From: an uncultured Moraxella sp.
GTDB taxonomy: Bacteria; Pseudomonadota; Gammaproteobacteria; Pseudomonadales; Moraxellaceae
DNA length: 64,000 nt
Direction of reading: 5' to 3'
NCBI RefSeq assembly: GCF_945873075.1
Contig: NZ_CAMCBS010000002.1
Span: 62,001-126,000, forward strand
Positions 35,641 through 46,235 of this stretch are shown piece by piece. Made by a program: the position numbers and the translations under genes. The notes under the pieces are model-generated. The model saw only the letters and a program-made list of their open reading frames with translations. It searched no databases and was not told where the DNA came from. Numbering within the stretch: the first letter of the stretch is position 1; the number at the start of each line of letters is the position of its first letter.

Positions 35641-37959
35641 TTACTGCGCAGCTTTTTGAGCTTCGGTCACCGCAACCGCAGTCATATTGACGATACGGCG
35701 AGCGGTCGATGATGGTACTAGGATGTGTACCGGTTTTTCTGCGCCTAGTAGGACAGGGCCGATAGCTGCTGAGCCAGTCGCCGCCTTGATTAGGTTAAAG
35801 GCGATGTTGGCAGCGTCAAGCGTTGGCATGATCAGCAGGTTGGCTGAGCCATTAAGCGTGCTAAATGGATGGTTCTCTTCACGCAGGCGAGCATCTAGTG
35901 CGGTATCGCCGTGCATTTCGCCATCAAATTCAAAGTCCACATTCATCTGAGTCAGTAGCTCATGCACACGGCGCATCTTGATGGCTGATTCTTTGTTTGA
36001 CGTGCCAAAATCAGAATGTGATAGCAACGCTACTCGTGGCTCAACACCAAAGCGACGCACGCTCTCAGCTGCCAAGACAGTCATCTCGGCCAGCTGTTCG
36101 GCGGTTGGGTCTTCGTGAATATATGGGTCAGCGATGAATAGGGTGCGGTTTTGCATGATGACACCACTCATGGCGTAGTAGTCGCTCACGCCTTGACGCT
36201 TGCCAATCACACGGCGGATGTAGTTCAAGTGCAAATCGTAGTAACCAAAAGTACCACACAGCATACCATCAGCATCACCTTGTTCAACCATCATTGCACC
36301 AAGTAGCGAGCTCTTACGGCGCATATCACGGCGAGCCAGCTCTTCTGAGATGCCTAGGCGTTGGTTGTTTTTTAGGTAGTACTTCCAGTATTCATCGTGC
36401 TTAGGATTGTTATTCAGATCCACGACTTCGACATTATTACCGATCGATAGGCGCAGGCCTAGTGCATCGATTTGGGCTTGGATGACATCAGGGCGACCGA
36501 TTAAAATTGGTTTTGCCATGTTTTCATCGACGACGACTTGAACAGCACGCAGAACATTCGGGTCTTCACCTTCGGCATAGACGATGCGTTTTGGCGCTTG
36601 TTTGGCTTGGGTAAAGACAGGCTTCATCGCCAAGGCTGAGTTATAGACGAACTCAGATAGGGTTTGGCGATAGGCATCAAAGTCTTCGATTGGCAATGTT
36701 GCCACGCCAGAATCCATAGCAGCTTTGGCGACAGCTGGGGCGATCTCTAGGATTAGATTTGGCTCTAGTGGGCCAGGGATTAGGTATTCACGGCCAAACT
36801 TATTGCCCATATCGCCTTTGACTTTTTCGCTCTCGCCGATTGAGATTTCGGTATGCGCCATGGCTGCGATAGCGTGTACACAAGCGATTTTCATCTCTTC
36901 ATTGACGATGGTCGCACCAACATCTAGCGCACCACGGAAGATGTATGGGAAGCATAGGGCATTGTTGACTTGGTTTGGATAGTCAGAACGGCCTGTTGCC
37001 ATGATGACATCTGAGCGAGCAGCGTGCGCAAGCTCTGGCATGATTTCAGGCGTTGGGTTGGCTAGGGCGAAGATGATTGGGTCTTTTGCCATGCGTTTGA
37101 CCATCTCTGGGGTCAAGATACCTGGACCTGACAAGCCTAAGAAGAAATCAGCATCGCCGATGACTTCGTCAAGGGTGGTGGCATCGGTATCTTGGGCGAA
37201 GCGTTGTTTTGATTCGTCAAGATTTTCACGGCGGGTATTGATGACGCCACGAGAGTCTAGGACGAAGATGTTCGAGCGGCTCACGCCCAAGGCAATGATC
37301 AGCTCAAGACAGCTGATGGCAGCAGCGCCTGCACCTGAGCAGACGACTTTGATTTGGCTGATGTCTTTATTGACGATTTTTAGGGCGTTCAATAGTGCAG
37401 CGGCGGCGATGATGGCGGTACCATGCTGATCGTCATGGAAGACAGGGATATTCATGCGCTCACGCAGTTCACGCTCGATCTTAAAGCATTCTGGCGCTTT
37501 GATGTCTTCTAGGTTGATACCACCAAAAGTCGGCTCAAGACTTGCTACCGCTTCGATGAACTTATCAGGATCATTTTGGTTAATCTCGATGTCAAAAACA
37601 TCAATACCGGCGAATTTTTTGAACAAAACGCCTTTACCTTCCATCACAGGCTTCGATGCTAGCGCACCGATATTACCCAGGCCTAGTACCGCCGTACCAT
37701 TGGTGATGACACCGACTAGGTTGTTACGCGCGGTATATTTGGCGGCAAGTTTTGGGTTTTTTTCGATTTCAAGACATGGGACAGCTACACCCGGTGAATA
37801 TGCTAAAGCAAGGTCACGCTGGTTGGCGATTTGCTTGGTTGGGGTGACTGAGATTTTACCTGGGCGTGGGTGCTCATGGTAGTGAAGGGCAGCTTGTTCA
37901 AATTGCTGTTTTTGCAACTGTGCATCAGTCAATGATGCGGTATCGTTTTCGATTGTCAT
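35641..37959 (-). CDS. maeB: NADP-dependent malic enzyme (malic domain + phosphotransacetylase-like domain)
   Basis: Converts malate to pyruvate with NADPH formation. The 772 residues match the long MaeB form. The N-terminal malic domain (1 to ~430) shows [46 protein letters not shown] and [12 protein letters not shown] (NADP-binding). The C-terminal ~330 residues form a PTA_PTB domain ([15 protein letters not shown] ... [10 protein letters not shown]) that in E. coli is regulatory and has no transacetylase activity. It stands alone with its own terminator. Confidence 0.96.
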   Translation of the reverse strand: MTIENDTASLTDAQLQKQQFEQAALHYHEHPRPGKISVTPTKQIANQRDLALAYSPGVAVPCLEIEKNPKLAAKYTARNNLVGVITNGTAVLGLGNIGALASKPVMEGKGVLFKKFAGIDVFDIEINQNDPDKFIEAVASLEPTFGGINLEDIKAPECFKIERELRERMNIPVFHDDQHGTAIIAAAALLNALKIVNKDISQIKVVCSGAGAAAISCLELIIALGVSRSNIFVLDSRGVINTRRENLDESKQRFAQDTDATTLDEVIGDADFFLGLSGPGILTPEMVKRMAKDPIIFALANPTPEIMPELAHAARSDVIMATGRSDYPNQVNNALCFPYIFRGALDVGATIVNEEMKIACVHAIAAMAHTEISIGESEKVKGDMGNKFGREYLIPGPLEPNLILEIAPAVAKAAMDSGVATLPIEDFDAYRQTLSEFVYNSALAMKPVFTQAKQAPKRIVYAEGEDPNVLRAVQVVVDENMAKPILIGRPDVIQAQIDALGLRLSIGNNVEVVDLNNNPKHDEYWKYYLKNNQRLGISEELARRDMRRKSSLLGAMMVEQGDADGMLCGTFGYYDLHLNYIRRVIGKRQGVSDYYAMSGVIMQNRTLFIADPYIHEDPTAEQLAEMTVLAAESVRRFGVEPRVALLSHSDFGTSNKESAIKMRRVHELLTQMNVDFEFDGEMHGDTALDARLREENHPFSTLNGSANLLIMPTLDAANIAFNLIKAATGSAAIGPVLLGAEKPVHILVPSSTARRIVNMTAVAVTEAQKAAQ

Positions 37960-38106
37960 AATCCATTCCGTCTTTGGTAAGTTTGCCTAGGCAAACGGGT
38001 TTTCATGTGAAATGTGTATAAAATTTATCAGCATTTTAGCATGATTTTAACAAAATAACGCTGATAAATTAATAAAAAATAGTAGGGTAACTTTTAACTT
38101 GTGCGT

Positions 38107-39144
<1,038 letters not shown>

Positions 39145-39305
39145 TTAGTGTAAGCAACTTGGGGTATTATAACAAAATTTGGCGTAAAAATGGCGCTTTT
39201 GTGAGATATTTTTATGAAAAAAATATTATAATATTATAAACAAAATAGATAAAATCATGCCAAGTGTAAAACAAGTGGGCAATTTAATGAATAAAACTTA
39301 CTCAC

Positions 39306-39794
39306 TCAAAACGACATTTCGGCAAATTCACGGCATAAAGCACGGTTTTCGGCGGCAGGGTAGCTGGCTGTCCATGCACGGACATTGTGCAGGACGGCAC
39401 GATAATCTCGTTGCATCGATAGCTGACGCAGGCTTTGTTGGGGATTGCTTGAGCGTGGCATAAACTGACGCAGTTGGCGATTATAAGCCTTGTCAAATCG
39501 CACTCGCTGTCTTTCGTTTAAGACTGGTGGGCAAATTTCTGATAGTACTTGCACCAAGGCAAGCTCGTATTGGCTGACGGTGAGATAGATGTCTTGGCTG
39601 GCAGGCTGAACGCTTGAGATTCGCTGATAGCGGTTGTTGTTTGCGCTAGCTGCCGATTGATAAAACGCCACGCCAAGCATCAGCACCAACAATAACGCAG
39701 ACCATGACAATGGCTTGGGCGCAATTTGGCTTGAGCGTGTGTCAGTCCGAATCATAGAAATTAAGGTGCGTTCAACAGCTTGGTTTTTCATCAT
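39306..39794 (-). CDS. Hypothetical membrane-anchored or secreted protein
   Basis: The product is 162 residues with one hydrophobic helix at about residues 30-48 (SWSALLLVLMLGVAFYQSA), preceded by a basic cytoplasmic stretch. A soluble, Arg/Gln-rich periplasmic part with two cysteines (EICPP, RALCREF) follows. No family is recognised. The open frame extends to a GTG at 39803; the ATGs at 39794 and 39791 are more likely starts. It lies between hemB and ruvB, and codon use looks ordinary for this genome, so the gene is probably real. Confidence 0.65.
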   Translation of the reverse strand: MMKNQAVERTLISMIRTDTRSSQIAPKPLSWSALLLVLMLGVAFYQSAASANNNRYQRISSVQPASQDIYLTVSQYELALVQVLSEICPPVLNERQRVRFDKAYNRQLRQFMPRSSNPQQSLRQLSMQRDYRAVLHNVRAWTASYPAAENRALCREFAEMSF

Positions 39795-39983
39795 AAGAAT
39801 CACGAAAGAGTTTGGAACTTGCTTATGATACTGTGTTGAACAAAAAAAATCCGCTTGTTAAGTGTATGTGTATTGTAGATTTTATCCAGTTTTAGCAACA
39901 CTTGGGAAAAATTTAGCCCAATTGTAAGCAGTTTTTGGCAAGAGTAGGCAAATGGTAATATTTGCAAGCTGTCTGAAAAACTG

Positions 39984-39992
39984 TGCTAAAAT
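39984..39992 (+). promoter_or_regulatory. Extended -10 promoter of ruvB
   Basis: TG-C-TAAAAT, 31 bp before the ruvB start, of the type seen throughout the window. Confidence 0.5.
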
Positions 39993-40023
39993 AGCGAAAA
40001 TTTTTGTTGTGTGATGCCAAACC

Positions 40024-41019
40024 ATGCTAGACAATCGCCTAATCGACCCAAATACCAAAAAAGAAGATGCCACCGACCGTGCCATTCGCCCAACTTCTTT
40101 GGCTGATTATATCGGACAGCCTGATGTCAAAGAGCAGATGGGGGTATTTATCCAAGCGGCGCGCAACCGTGATGAAGCGCTTGACCATACGCTGATTTTT
40201 GGCCCACCAGGACTTGGCAAGACGACACTTGCCAATATCATCGCTCGTGAGATGGGGGGTAATCTGCGTTCGACATCTGGCCCTGTGCTTGAGCGCGCGG
40301 GGGATTTGGCGGCGATGCTGACCAATCTTGAAGCAGGCGATGTGCTATTTATTGATGAAATTCATCGACTTAGCCCTGCCATCGAAGAGATTTTGTACCC
40401 TGCGATGGAAGATTATCAGCTGGATATCATGATTGGTGAAGGGCCGGCGGCTCGCTCGATTAAGCTTGATTTACCGCCATTTACACTGGTGGCGGCGACA
40501 ACACGAGCGGGGCTTTTGACATCGCCACTGCGTGACCGCTTTGGGATTGTACAGCGACTTGAATTTTATAATGTGGCGGATTTGACGACGATTGTTAAGC
40601 GTTCGGCTCGCTTGATGGGTGTGCAGATGGAACATAACGGCGCAACCGAAGTGGCTCGCCGTAGCCGTGGCACGCCACGCATCGCCAACCGCCTATTACG
40701 CCGTGTGCGTGATTATGCCGAAGTCAAAGGCAATGGCATCGTCACCGAGCAATTGGCATCAGCAGCACTGGATATGCTTGCGGTGGATAAGCAGGGGCTG
40801 GATCAACTTGACCGTCGTTATTTGATTGCGCTAAAAGAGCGGTTCAATGGCGGGCCTGTGGGTGTTGAAGCACTGGCAGCGGCACTTGCCGAAGATCGTG
40901 GCACGCTCGAAGATGTCATTGAGCCGTATCTAATCCAACAAAAATACATCGACCGCACCCCAAAAGGGCGGGTGCTGGCTGAACTTGCCATTCGCCAAAA
41001 TATTGTCGATGCCTTGTAA
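40024..41019 (+). CDS. ruvB: Holliday junction branch-migration ATPase RuvB
   Basis: AAA+ hexameric motor that works with RuvA to migrate Holliday junctions. The 331 residues show [12 protein letters not shown], Walker [10 protein letters not shown], Walker [11 protein letters not shown], sensor-1 VAATTRAG, the arginine-finger LRDRFG, and the [16 protein letters not shown] sensor-2 region, then a C-terminal winged helix. All motifs are intact. ruvA and ruvC, often adjacent in other bacteria, are not in the window. Confidence 0.98.
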   Translation: MLDNRLIDPNTKKEDATDRAIRPTSLADYIGQPDVKEQMGVFIQAARNRDEALDHTLIFGPPGLGKTTLANIIAREMGGNLRSTSGPVLERAGDLAAMLTNLEAGDVLFIDEIHRLSPAIEEILYPAMEDYQLDIMIGEGPAARSIKLDLPPFTLVAATTRAGLLTSPLRDRFGIVQRLEFYNVADLTTIVKRSARLMGVQMEHNGATEVARRSRGTPRIANRLLRRVRDYAEVKGNGIVTEQLASAALDMLAVDKQGLDQLDRRYLIALKERFNGGPVGVEALAAALAEDRGTLEDVIEPYLIQQKYIDRTPKGRVLAELAIRQNIVDAL

Positions 41020-41051
41020 TTACAAAAATACTAGGGCAAATCCAAAAACTT

Positions 41052-41060
41052 TGCTATAAT
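41052..41060 (+). promoter_or_regulatory. Extended -10 promoter of the DUF3465 lipoprotein gene
   Basis: TG-C-TATAAT, consensus -10 with the TG extension, 47 bp before the start at 41108. Confidence 0.55.
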
Positions 41061-41107
41061 AGACTGTTTGCCGATTGATTATCGGTGTTTTTTTGAGTGA
41101 TTGAGCT

Positions 41108-41647
41108 ATGATGAAATTTTGGCAAATTGGCAGTGTGGCGCTCATATCGATGTTGGCATTGAGTGCGTGTAATGGCGATGGCGAAACTGCAACGACAGCA
41201 ACTGCAAAAAGCAAGCAAACAGCAACCAGCACCACCCAAGATGGTGGCAAGCAGACGCAAGAGAATAACACTCAAACCAGTAAGCAAAACCAAGCAAAAT
41301 CATCGCTTTGTAATAATGAGCTGATTGTCAAAAGCTATCAAGCCAAGCAGTCCAATGTCCAAGTGCGTGGCTGCGGCAAAGTCAAAGCACTCTTGACAGA
41401 TGACAACAAAGGCAGTCGCCACCAAAAATTCATCGTCAGTCTCGATGGTCAAAAACAAACCATCTTGATTGCGCATAATATCGACCTTGCTCCACGAGTG
41501 GATGCGCTTGCTAAAGGTGATTGGGTGGATTTTTATGGCGAATATGAATACAGCGATAAAGGTGGTGTGGTGCACTGGACGCATCATGACCCAGCTGGTC
41601 GCCATCAAGGTGGCTATATCGAATTTCGTGGACAAAAGTATCAATAA
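41108..41647 (+). CDS. DUF3465 domain lipoprotein
   Basis: The 179-residue product has a lipoprotein signal (hydrophobic stretch ending LSACN) and a low-complexity linker rich in Thr, Gln, Lys and Ser (about residues 24-66). The C-terminal domain matches DUF3465 by its pattern: [43 protein letters not shown]. In other bacteria the domain is also found as a small secreted protein; its function is unknown, though the conserved HWTHHDP suggests metal or nucleotide handling (inference). ATG 41111 is an alternative start. It lies 28 bp before pldA on the same strand. Confidence 0.8.
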   Translation: MMKFWQIGSVALISMLALSACNGDGETATTATAKSKQTATSTTQDGGKQTQENNTQTSKQNQAKSSLCNNELIVKSYQAKQSNVQVRGCGKVKALLTDDNKGSRHQKFIVSLDGQKQTILIAHNIDLAPRVDALAKGDWVDFYGEYEYSDKGGVVHWTHHDPAGRHQGGYIEFRGQKYQ

Positions 41648-41675
41648 CTCATTGAGCGTTTTTTTTAGAGTATTA

Positions 41676-42914
41676 ATGATGAAAAAATCTGTTTATGTAT
41701 CTAAGCTTTCTGCATTGATTGGCTGTGGTGTGATGAGTCTCAATGCATATGCAACTGATCCTGTTTCTGCCCAAATCCCAGCGGTGCAACCAACTGCCAT
41801 GCCTAGCGTGCCACCAGCGGATGCGCCGCCTGCTGTGATCGATCGAGCTCGTGGTGAGCAGCTATTTTTGGAGTGTGCATCACTAAACCACGATGCAACT
41901 CGGTTGGCATGTTTTGATTCGCTAGCACAAGGTCAAATACCAAATATCACAAGCCCAAAGCGCCAAATTGCCCTGTCAGATACCGCAAAAAGTGCCTTTA
42001 AGGGTGATTTTCAGGTTGTCTATGCTGATGAATCAAAAAGCATTGCTAAGCCTGATGAGCTACCAACATCTCAAGAGCTAGAAGCGGCAGCTGATAGATA
42101 TTCACCGCTTAGCTTAGCATTTGACTTGGATAAGAATAACACAGGCCTTTGGCAAGCACGCCCGCATAATCCTATGTATGTATTGCCATTGTATCTTAAT
42201 GCCAATCCAAACCGACACCCACAGACGCCATCTCGTGAGCAAGTGGATTATAGCCAACAAGAAATGCAGATTCCTGAAATGAAGTTTCAGTTATCAGTCA
42301 AGGCAAAAGCCGCCGAAAATCTACTAGGTACAGATGCTGATCTATGGGTTGGTTATACACAGCAGTCGCATTGGCAGGTGTATAATTCTGATCATTCTCG
42401 CCCATTTCGTGCGCACGACTATCAGCCAGAAGTCTTTGTGACGCAGCCTGTGAGCGCTGATTTGCCGTGGGGTGGTCGCCTGCGTATGCTTGGTGCTGGT
42501 GCGGTGCATCATTCTAATGGTGAAGAAGGTGATATGTCTCGTTCATGGAACCGTGCTTATCTGATGGCAGGCATGGAGTGGGGTAATTTGACAGTAATGC
42601 CACGCCTATGGGCACGCATCAATAACGAAAACACACGAGATGATGACAACCCTGATATCACCGATTATTATGGCTATGGCGATGTCAAATTCCTATATCC
42701 TGTCAATGGTGGTAATGTGTCAGGTACTGTCCGCTACAATCCTAGCACCAATAAAGGGGCTGTACAGCTAGACTATGTGCACCCGATCGGTAAAGGCATC
42801 AGTGGCTATGTACAGCTATTCCATGGCTATGGTCAATCCATCATCGATTATAATGCCGAAACCACAGGGGTGGGTGTCGGTGTGATGCTCAATGACTGGA
42901 TGGGTTTATACTAA
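41676..42914 (+). CDS. pldA: Outer-membrane phospholipase A (OMPLA)
   Basis: Calcium-dependent outer-membrane phospholipase A1. The 412-residue precursor has a signal peptide (to about AYA) and a proline-rich N-terminal linker with LECASLNHDATRLACFDSLA, then the OMPLA beta-barrel. The catalytic motif VHHSNGEEGDMSRSWNR holds His, Ser and the downstream Asn of the family's His-Ser-Asn triad, and LWVGYTQQSHWQVYN is a conserved strand. The frame extends further upstream, but MMKKS at 41676 with a nearby GAG is the natural start. A T8 run lies 10 bp upstream of it. The terminator hairpin lies inside the 5' end of the next ORF (42962-42991). Confidence 0.9.
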   Translation: MMKKSVYVSKLSALIGCGVMSLNAYATDPVSAQIPAVQPTAMPSVPPADAPPAVIDRARGEQLFLECASLNHDATRLACFDSLAQGQIPNITSPKRQIALSDTAKSAFKGDFQVVYADESKSIAKPDELPTSQELEAAADRYSPLSLAFDLDKNNTGLWQARPHNPMYVLPLYLNANPNRHPQTPSREQVDYSQQEMQIPEMKFQLSVKAKAAENLLGTDADLWVGYTQQSHWQVYNSDHSRPFRAHDYQPEVFVTQPVSADLPWGGRLRMLGAGAVHHSNGEEGDMSRSWNRAYLMAGMEWGNLTVMPRLWARINNENTRDDDNPDITDYYGYGDVKFLYPVNGGNVSGTVRYNPSTNKGAVQLDYVHPIGKGISGYVQLFHGYGQSIIDYNAETTGVGVGVMLNDWMGLY

Positions 42915-42926
42915 GATGGTGTGTGT

Positions 42927-43709
42927 ATGATGTCGCCCAAATCTCAGCAGACATCATCACCAAAAAAGCAGGTTGCCAAGCCTGCTTTTTTGTATAAATT
43001 TTCGTCAGTAGCGCACCCAAAACTACCCCCATATTTGCCATCACTGTGGTGTGCGATGTGGCTGCGCCGTTGTGTCATCTGTCAGCAGCGGCATGCTTAT
43101 TTTCGGTTGATTTGCCAAGTATGCCAAATGCAGATACCGCTTCGGCTGGCACCTAGGGTTATCGAAGTGGCAGGCGAGCCATCACTGCGATTACGCCTAT
43201 ATCCGATGAGCTATTATCAATATCCCATTAATCGTATTATTCATCAGTTTAAAGAAAATGAAGATATTCAAGCCTTGCTTGCGCTGATTGCGTTGATTCG
43301 GACATTGCCAAAGCCTGTCGGCTGTCATGCGACAAATACCGCCATCGTCTCCATCCCTACGACTCAGACACGCATACGCCGTCGCGGATTTAATCCGACA
43401 GATATACTAGCAAGGCATTTGGCACATCATTGGTCTTTACCTTTGTATTATGGTGTTGCACGCCGAGATGGCGCACGGCAGCAGCGTGGGCTAAATAGAC
43501 AGCAGCGACTTAATAATATGCAATCGGAATTTTGGGTTAGTGACGCCAAGCTACCGTGTCAGCAGTTGATTATTTTTGACGATGTAGTGACAACGGGGGC
43601 GACATTGACCCAGATGGCAAGCTGTCTAAAAGCTGAATTTCCATCTGTCAAGCTGATGGCAGTATGCCTTGCGCATGGCTCTATTGAGTTTGGACTGCCT
43701 TATTTATGA
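42927..43709 (+). CDS. comF: ComF family protein (competence / phosphoribosyltransferase fold)
   Basis: Cytoplasmic protein related to ComF, involved in natural transformation after DNA entry. Seen: a zinc-finger-like CVICQQRH ... CQVCQ pair near the N-terminus and a type I phosphoribosyltransferase domain with VSIPTTQTRIRRRGFNPTDILA and the PRPP loop IFDDVVTTGATL. The start is uncertain. ATGs at 42927 and 42930 have a weak ribosome site, and the first ~20 codons contain a strong terminator-like hairpin (42962-42991). The conserved family region only begins near MWLRRCVIC at about 43060, so the true protein may be some 45 residues shorter. The context fits a competent Moraxella with type IV pili. 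Confidence 0.85.
   Translation: MMSPKSQQTSSPKKQVAKPAFLYKFSSVAHPKLPPYLPSLWCAMWLRRCVICQQRHAYFRLICQVCQMQIPLRLAPRVIEVAGEPSLRLRLYPMSYYQYPINRIIHQFKENEDIQALLALIALIRTLPKPVGCHATNTAIVSIPTTQTRIRRRGFNPTDILARHLAHHWSLPLYYGVARRDGARQQRGLNRQQRLNNMQSEFWVSDAKLPCQQLIIFDDVVTTGATLTQMASCLKAEFPSVKLMAVCLAHGSIEFGLPYL
42962..42991 (+). terminator. Terminator-like hairpin after pldA, inside the 5' end of the comF frame
   Basis: The perfect 11-bp stem AAAAAAGCAGG / CCTGCTTTTTT with an 8-base loop ends in Ts, 48 bp after the pldA stop. It overlaps the first codons of the longest comF frame. Confidence 0.7.
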
Positions 43710-43716
43710 GATATTT

Positions 43717-44229
43717 ATGAAACGCTTGGATCGCCAATTTGGCATGAGCCTGCTTGAAGTTGTGGTGGCGTTATTGATTTTATCCATCGCTGTGCTTGGG
43801 TTTTTGGCGGTGGGGTCAAGATCACTATTGGGTAGTGGCCAAGCTGATTTTCGCTCGCAGGCAGTGACATTAATTAGTGGGCATTATGATGCTGTACAGT
43901 ATTTTGATGAGCATCAAAAGCGTATTTATGTCCAGACATTGGCGCAAAGTATCGGCAGTGCAAGTGATATTGATGATTATATCAGACAGGTACAGGCGGT
44001 ACACATCGAATGTCAAGCCGCTTGTTCTAGAGATACTTTGGCAAAGCTTAGTGCTTGGCAGTTGGCACAAAGTGCAGCGACGGCACGCATGACAGTCTTG
44101 GCCAAAAATTGCCAAACTGGTATCTGCTGGGCGCTAGCATGGGGTGATGATGCGCCACAGATCATCACTGATTGCTTTAATCCTGTACCAAAAAATAGTG
44201 CTCATTGCTTTGTACTGGGGGATGAGTGA
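43717..44229 (+). CDS. pilV: Type IV pilus minor pilin / modification protein PilV
   Basis: The 170-residue prepilin-like protein has a short basic leader ending in Gly, followed by MSLLEVVVALLILSIAVLGFLAV, the classic prepilin-peptidase site with Glu at +5 and a hydrophobic helix. The C-terminal part has four cysteines (HIECQAACSRDT, NCQTGICW). The start is placed at 43717; the longer upstream frame overlaps comF. It is the first of three consecutive minor pilin genes (pilV, pilW, pilX), overlapping the next by 1 bp. The assignment as PilV rests on gene order and the N-terminal motif. Confidence 0.85.
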   Translation: MKRLDRQFGMSLLEVVVALLILSIAVLGFLAVGSRSLLGSGQADFRSQAVTLISGHYDAVQYFDEHQKRIYVQTLAQSIGSASDIDDYIRQVQAVHIECQAACSRDTLAKLSAWQLAQSAATARMTVLAKNCQTGICWALAWGDDAPQIITDCFNPVPKNSAHCFVLGDE

Positions 44230-45206
44230 TGCGCTCAAGTCAAATGGGGTTGAGCTTGATTGAGCTATTGGTAGTGCTTGTACTGGCACTGCTACTAAGC
44301 CTTGTGATGGTTGGTGTCTATCGCACAGGGTTTGATGGTAAGGTTCGTGCACAAAATATCGCCATGCTGATGGATCAAGATGTCTCCACGGTCACGATGA
44401 ATGAACAGCTGCGACTGGCAGGCAGTGGCATCGGATTATTCACGCAGATTCAGCCAAGTGCAGTAATCACTCAGCCAACCCAAATCGCTATGCTTAAGTT
44501 TCAAGGCTTGTCATCTAAGTGGCTTAGTCAAAGTCGTCATGCGGATGAGCCACCGCATTTAAATCATTTGCCATCTGATCAACTGACCATCTGGTATGTC
44601 GCACCGATGGATCTGTGGGATTGTGAAGGTGATTTGGCGCTTGGTCCACGAAAAGCACGGCTAAAAGACGGTACGATGGCGATGATAGATGGTCAAGTGG
44701 TGATTGAGCGCTATTTTGTGCAAGCTGAGAGTGATGGTAGCTTGTCACTGCGATGTGATGCTGCGCACTTTGTGACAGATGTCATCGATAGAGATGGCAC
44801 TCGTGATCGTCGTGGCGTTGGAGCATCTTTTATGACTGCGATCATTGATTCTGCTGTCTCGGGTCGTGGGGCGGTGACTCAGCCTTGGGTGCTAAAAGAT
44901 AGCAGTACAGCAGGCGAGATAATACTGCCAAATATAGATGGATTTTGGGTGCAGTTGTTGGTTGGCTCACAAGCTCAGTCATCGCAGGTCGCACAGATGC
45001 GTATTCATGAGTATCAATCTCAAGCCGATGGACAGCCGATATTGGGCGTGCAGTACGCCATCATCAGCCGTGCATCTCTTGCCCAACAAGGTGTACAAGC
45101 AGCGCCAATCAAAATCTTTGATCAAACAATATCACCACCTGACGATCAACTGCCACGCCGACTACACACGGCATCACTTTACTTTGATTCGGTGGTCATG
45201 CCATGA
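44229..45206 (+). CDS. pilW: Type IV pilus minor pilin PilW
   Basis: The 325-residue prepilin-like protein has the leader end QMG, cleavage before LSLIELLVVLVLALLLSLVM (Glu at +5), and a long C-terminal globular domain with a YRTGFDGKVRAQ helix. This length and pattern fit PilW. The start TGATG overlaps the pilV stop codon, and the end overlaps the pilX start by 4 bp (ATGA). Minor pilins prime pilus assembly and may sit at the pilus tip. Confidence 0.85.
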   Translation: MRSSQMGLSLIELLVVLVLALLLSLVMVGVYRTGFDGKVRAQNIAMLMDQDVSTVTMNEQLRLAGSGIGLFTQIQPSAVITQPTQIAMLKFQGLSSKWLSQSRHADEPPHLNHLPSDQLTIWYVAPMDLWDCEGDLALGPRKARLKDGTMAMIDGQVVIERYFVQAESDGSLSLRCDAAHFVTDVIDRDGTRDRRGVGASFMTAIIDSAVSGRGAVTQPWVLKDSSTAGEIILPNIDGFWVQLLVGSQAQSSQVAQMRIHEYQSQADGQPILGVQYAIISRASLAQQGVQAAPIKIFDQTISPPDDQLPRRLHTASLYFDSVVMP

Positions 45207-45931
45207 GAAACCCAAAAACTCAGCAAGGATTCGTGCTGATCGCTGTGCTGATCTTGGTGCTAGTGATTAGTACCATCGTGATGATCATGCTAAATCAGCA
45301 AAACTCAGATGTCAAATCTGCCGCCCAAAGTGCACAGCGTGCTAAGCAACTGATCATAGCCAAACAAGCGACAGCCGAGATTTGGCAAACGCCACCATCG
45401 CATCTATCGCAGATGGTGATGTCGCCCAATACATGGCTTGCTAAGCTTATGCACCAAGCATCATCTACGCACGGTGGTATCACAAGTTTGCATGCTTGCG
45501 GTGATTTGAGTCGCTCAAATATCGGATATGGTGATGGTCAATATGATGGTATGAGCATGCAATGCATCGACAAGCTTTGGTGGTATGGCTATGCTACCGC
45601 CATTGATGCTTCGCATTATTTGGTGAAATCTCATCAGCATCTACAGGCGATGCCAAATGACCAAGCTGATACTACTTCACCAACAGCAGCGAAGCAGTTG
45701 TTTTTTCAAATAGACCTGTATGCTGTAGCGATGACTTCTATTGTGTCAAGCTGTCAGGCGCAGTCCATGTATCAGCACCAAGCGCTCAGATGTCTGATTG
45801 ATGCAGGTGTACATGCCAAAAGCATGGCGATGCAGTGGCTAGCCATCACAACTCAAGCGCCAGATATGCCATCACCAACGATCAAGATTATTCCCATCAA
45901 AAAGTATGAGCTCAGACTCGTGCGTGACTAA
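45203..45931 (+). CDS. pilX: Type IV pilus minor pilin PilX-like
   Basis: The 242-residue product has a PilX-type N-terminus: QQGFVLIAVLILVLVISTIVMIML, a prepilin-like helix lacking the usual Glu at +5, as in PilX/GspK-type pilins. The soluble part has cysteines at SLHACGDLSR, MQCIDKL, SCQAQ and LRCLID. It follows pilW with a 4-bp overlap. In related genomes pilY1 and pilE usually follow; here the next gene is an unrelated outer-membrane protein 304 bp away, so the cluster looks shortened. Confidence 0.8.
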   Translation: MRNPKTQQGFVLIAVLILVLVISTIVMIMLNQQNSDVKSAAQSAQRAKQLIIAKQATAEIWQTPPSHLSQMVMSPNTWLAKLMHQASSTHGGITSLHACGDLSRSNIGYGDGQYDGMSMQCIDKLWWYGYATAIDASHYLVKSHQHLQAMPNDQADTTSPTAAKQLFFQIDLYAVAMTSIVSSCQAQSMYQHQALRCLIDAGVHAKSMAMQWLAITTQAPDMPSPTIKIIPIKKYELRLVRD

Positions 45932-46235
45932 TCATGAATATAAAAATCAGCTCAGTGTACAACCGTTTGATTTTTAAAATAAAAAAAATGAAACACATCC
46001 ACAAATCTTACCAAAAGTAACCAAATGTAAATAAAATTGCAGCTTTGATGAATCTGGCAAGTATTGTTACCTAATGCAGGTTGTTCTTACAAAACTACCA
46101 ATAAAAAGCGAGCCAAATGGGTGGTAAAAGGCGTGGTTATTCCCTAAAATGTAACCAATGATGACAAACAAACAGTTTGCTATCAGTAAGACGAACAAAA
46201 CCAAACCCATATTAATTGCTTATTTGGAGAGAATT
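45932..46235. other. Intergenic region upstream of the outer-membrane protein gene
   Basis: The 304 AT-rich bases hold repeated GTAACC words (46017 and 46151, and GTTACC at 46066) and a good ribosome site GGAGAG before 46236. An upstream in-frame ATG at 46158 would add an unlikely N-terminus. No terminator for pilX and no gene was recognised. Confidence 0.5.

Noticed and set aside
41020-41293. Leftward frames opposite the DUF3465 lipoprotein gene
   Set aside because: Overlap the well-supported lipoprotein gene and its promoter; hydrophobic appearance comes from the complementary low-complexity linker.
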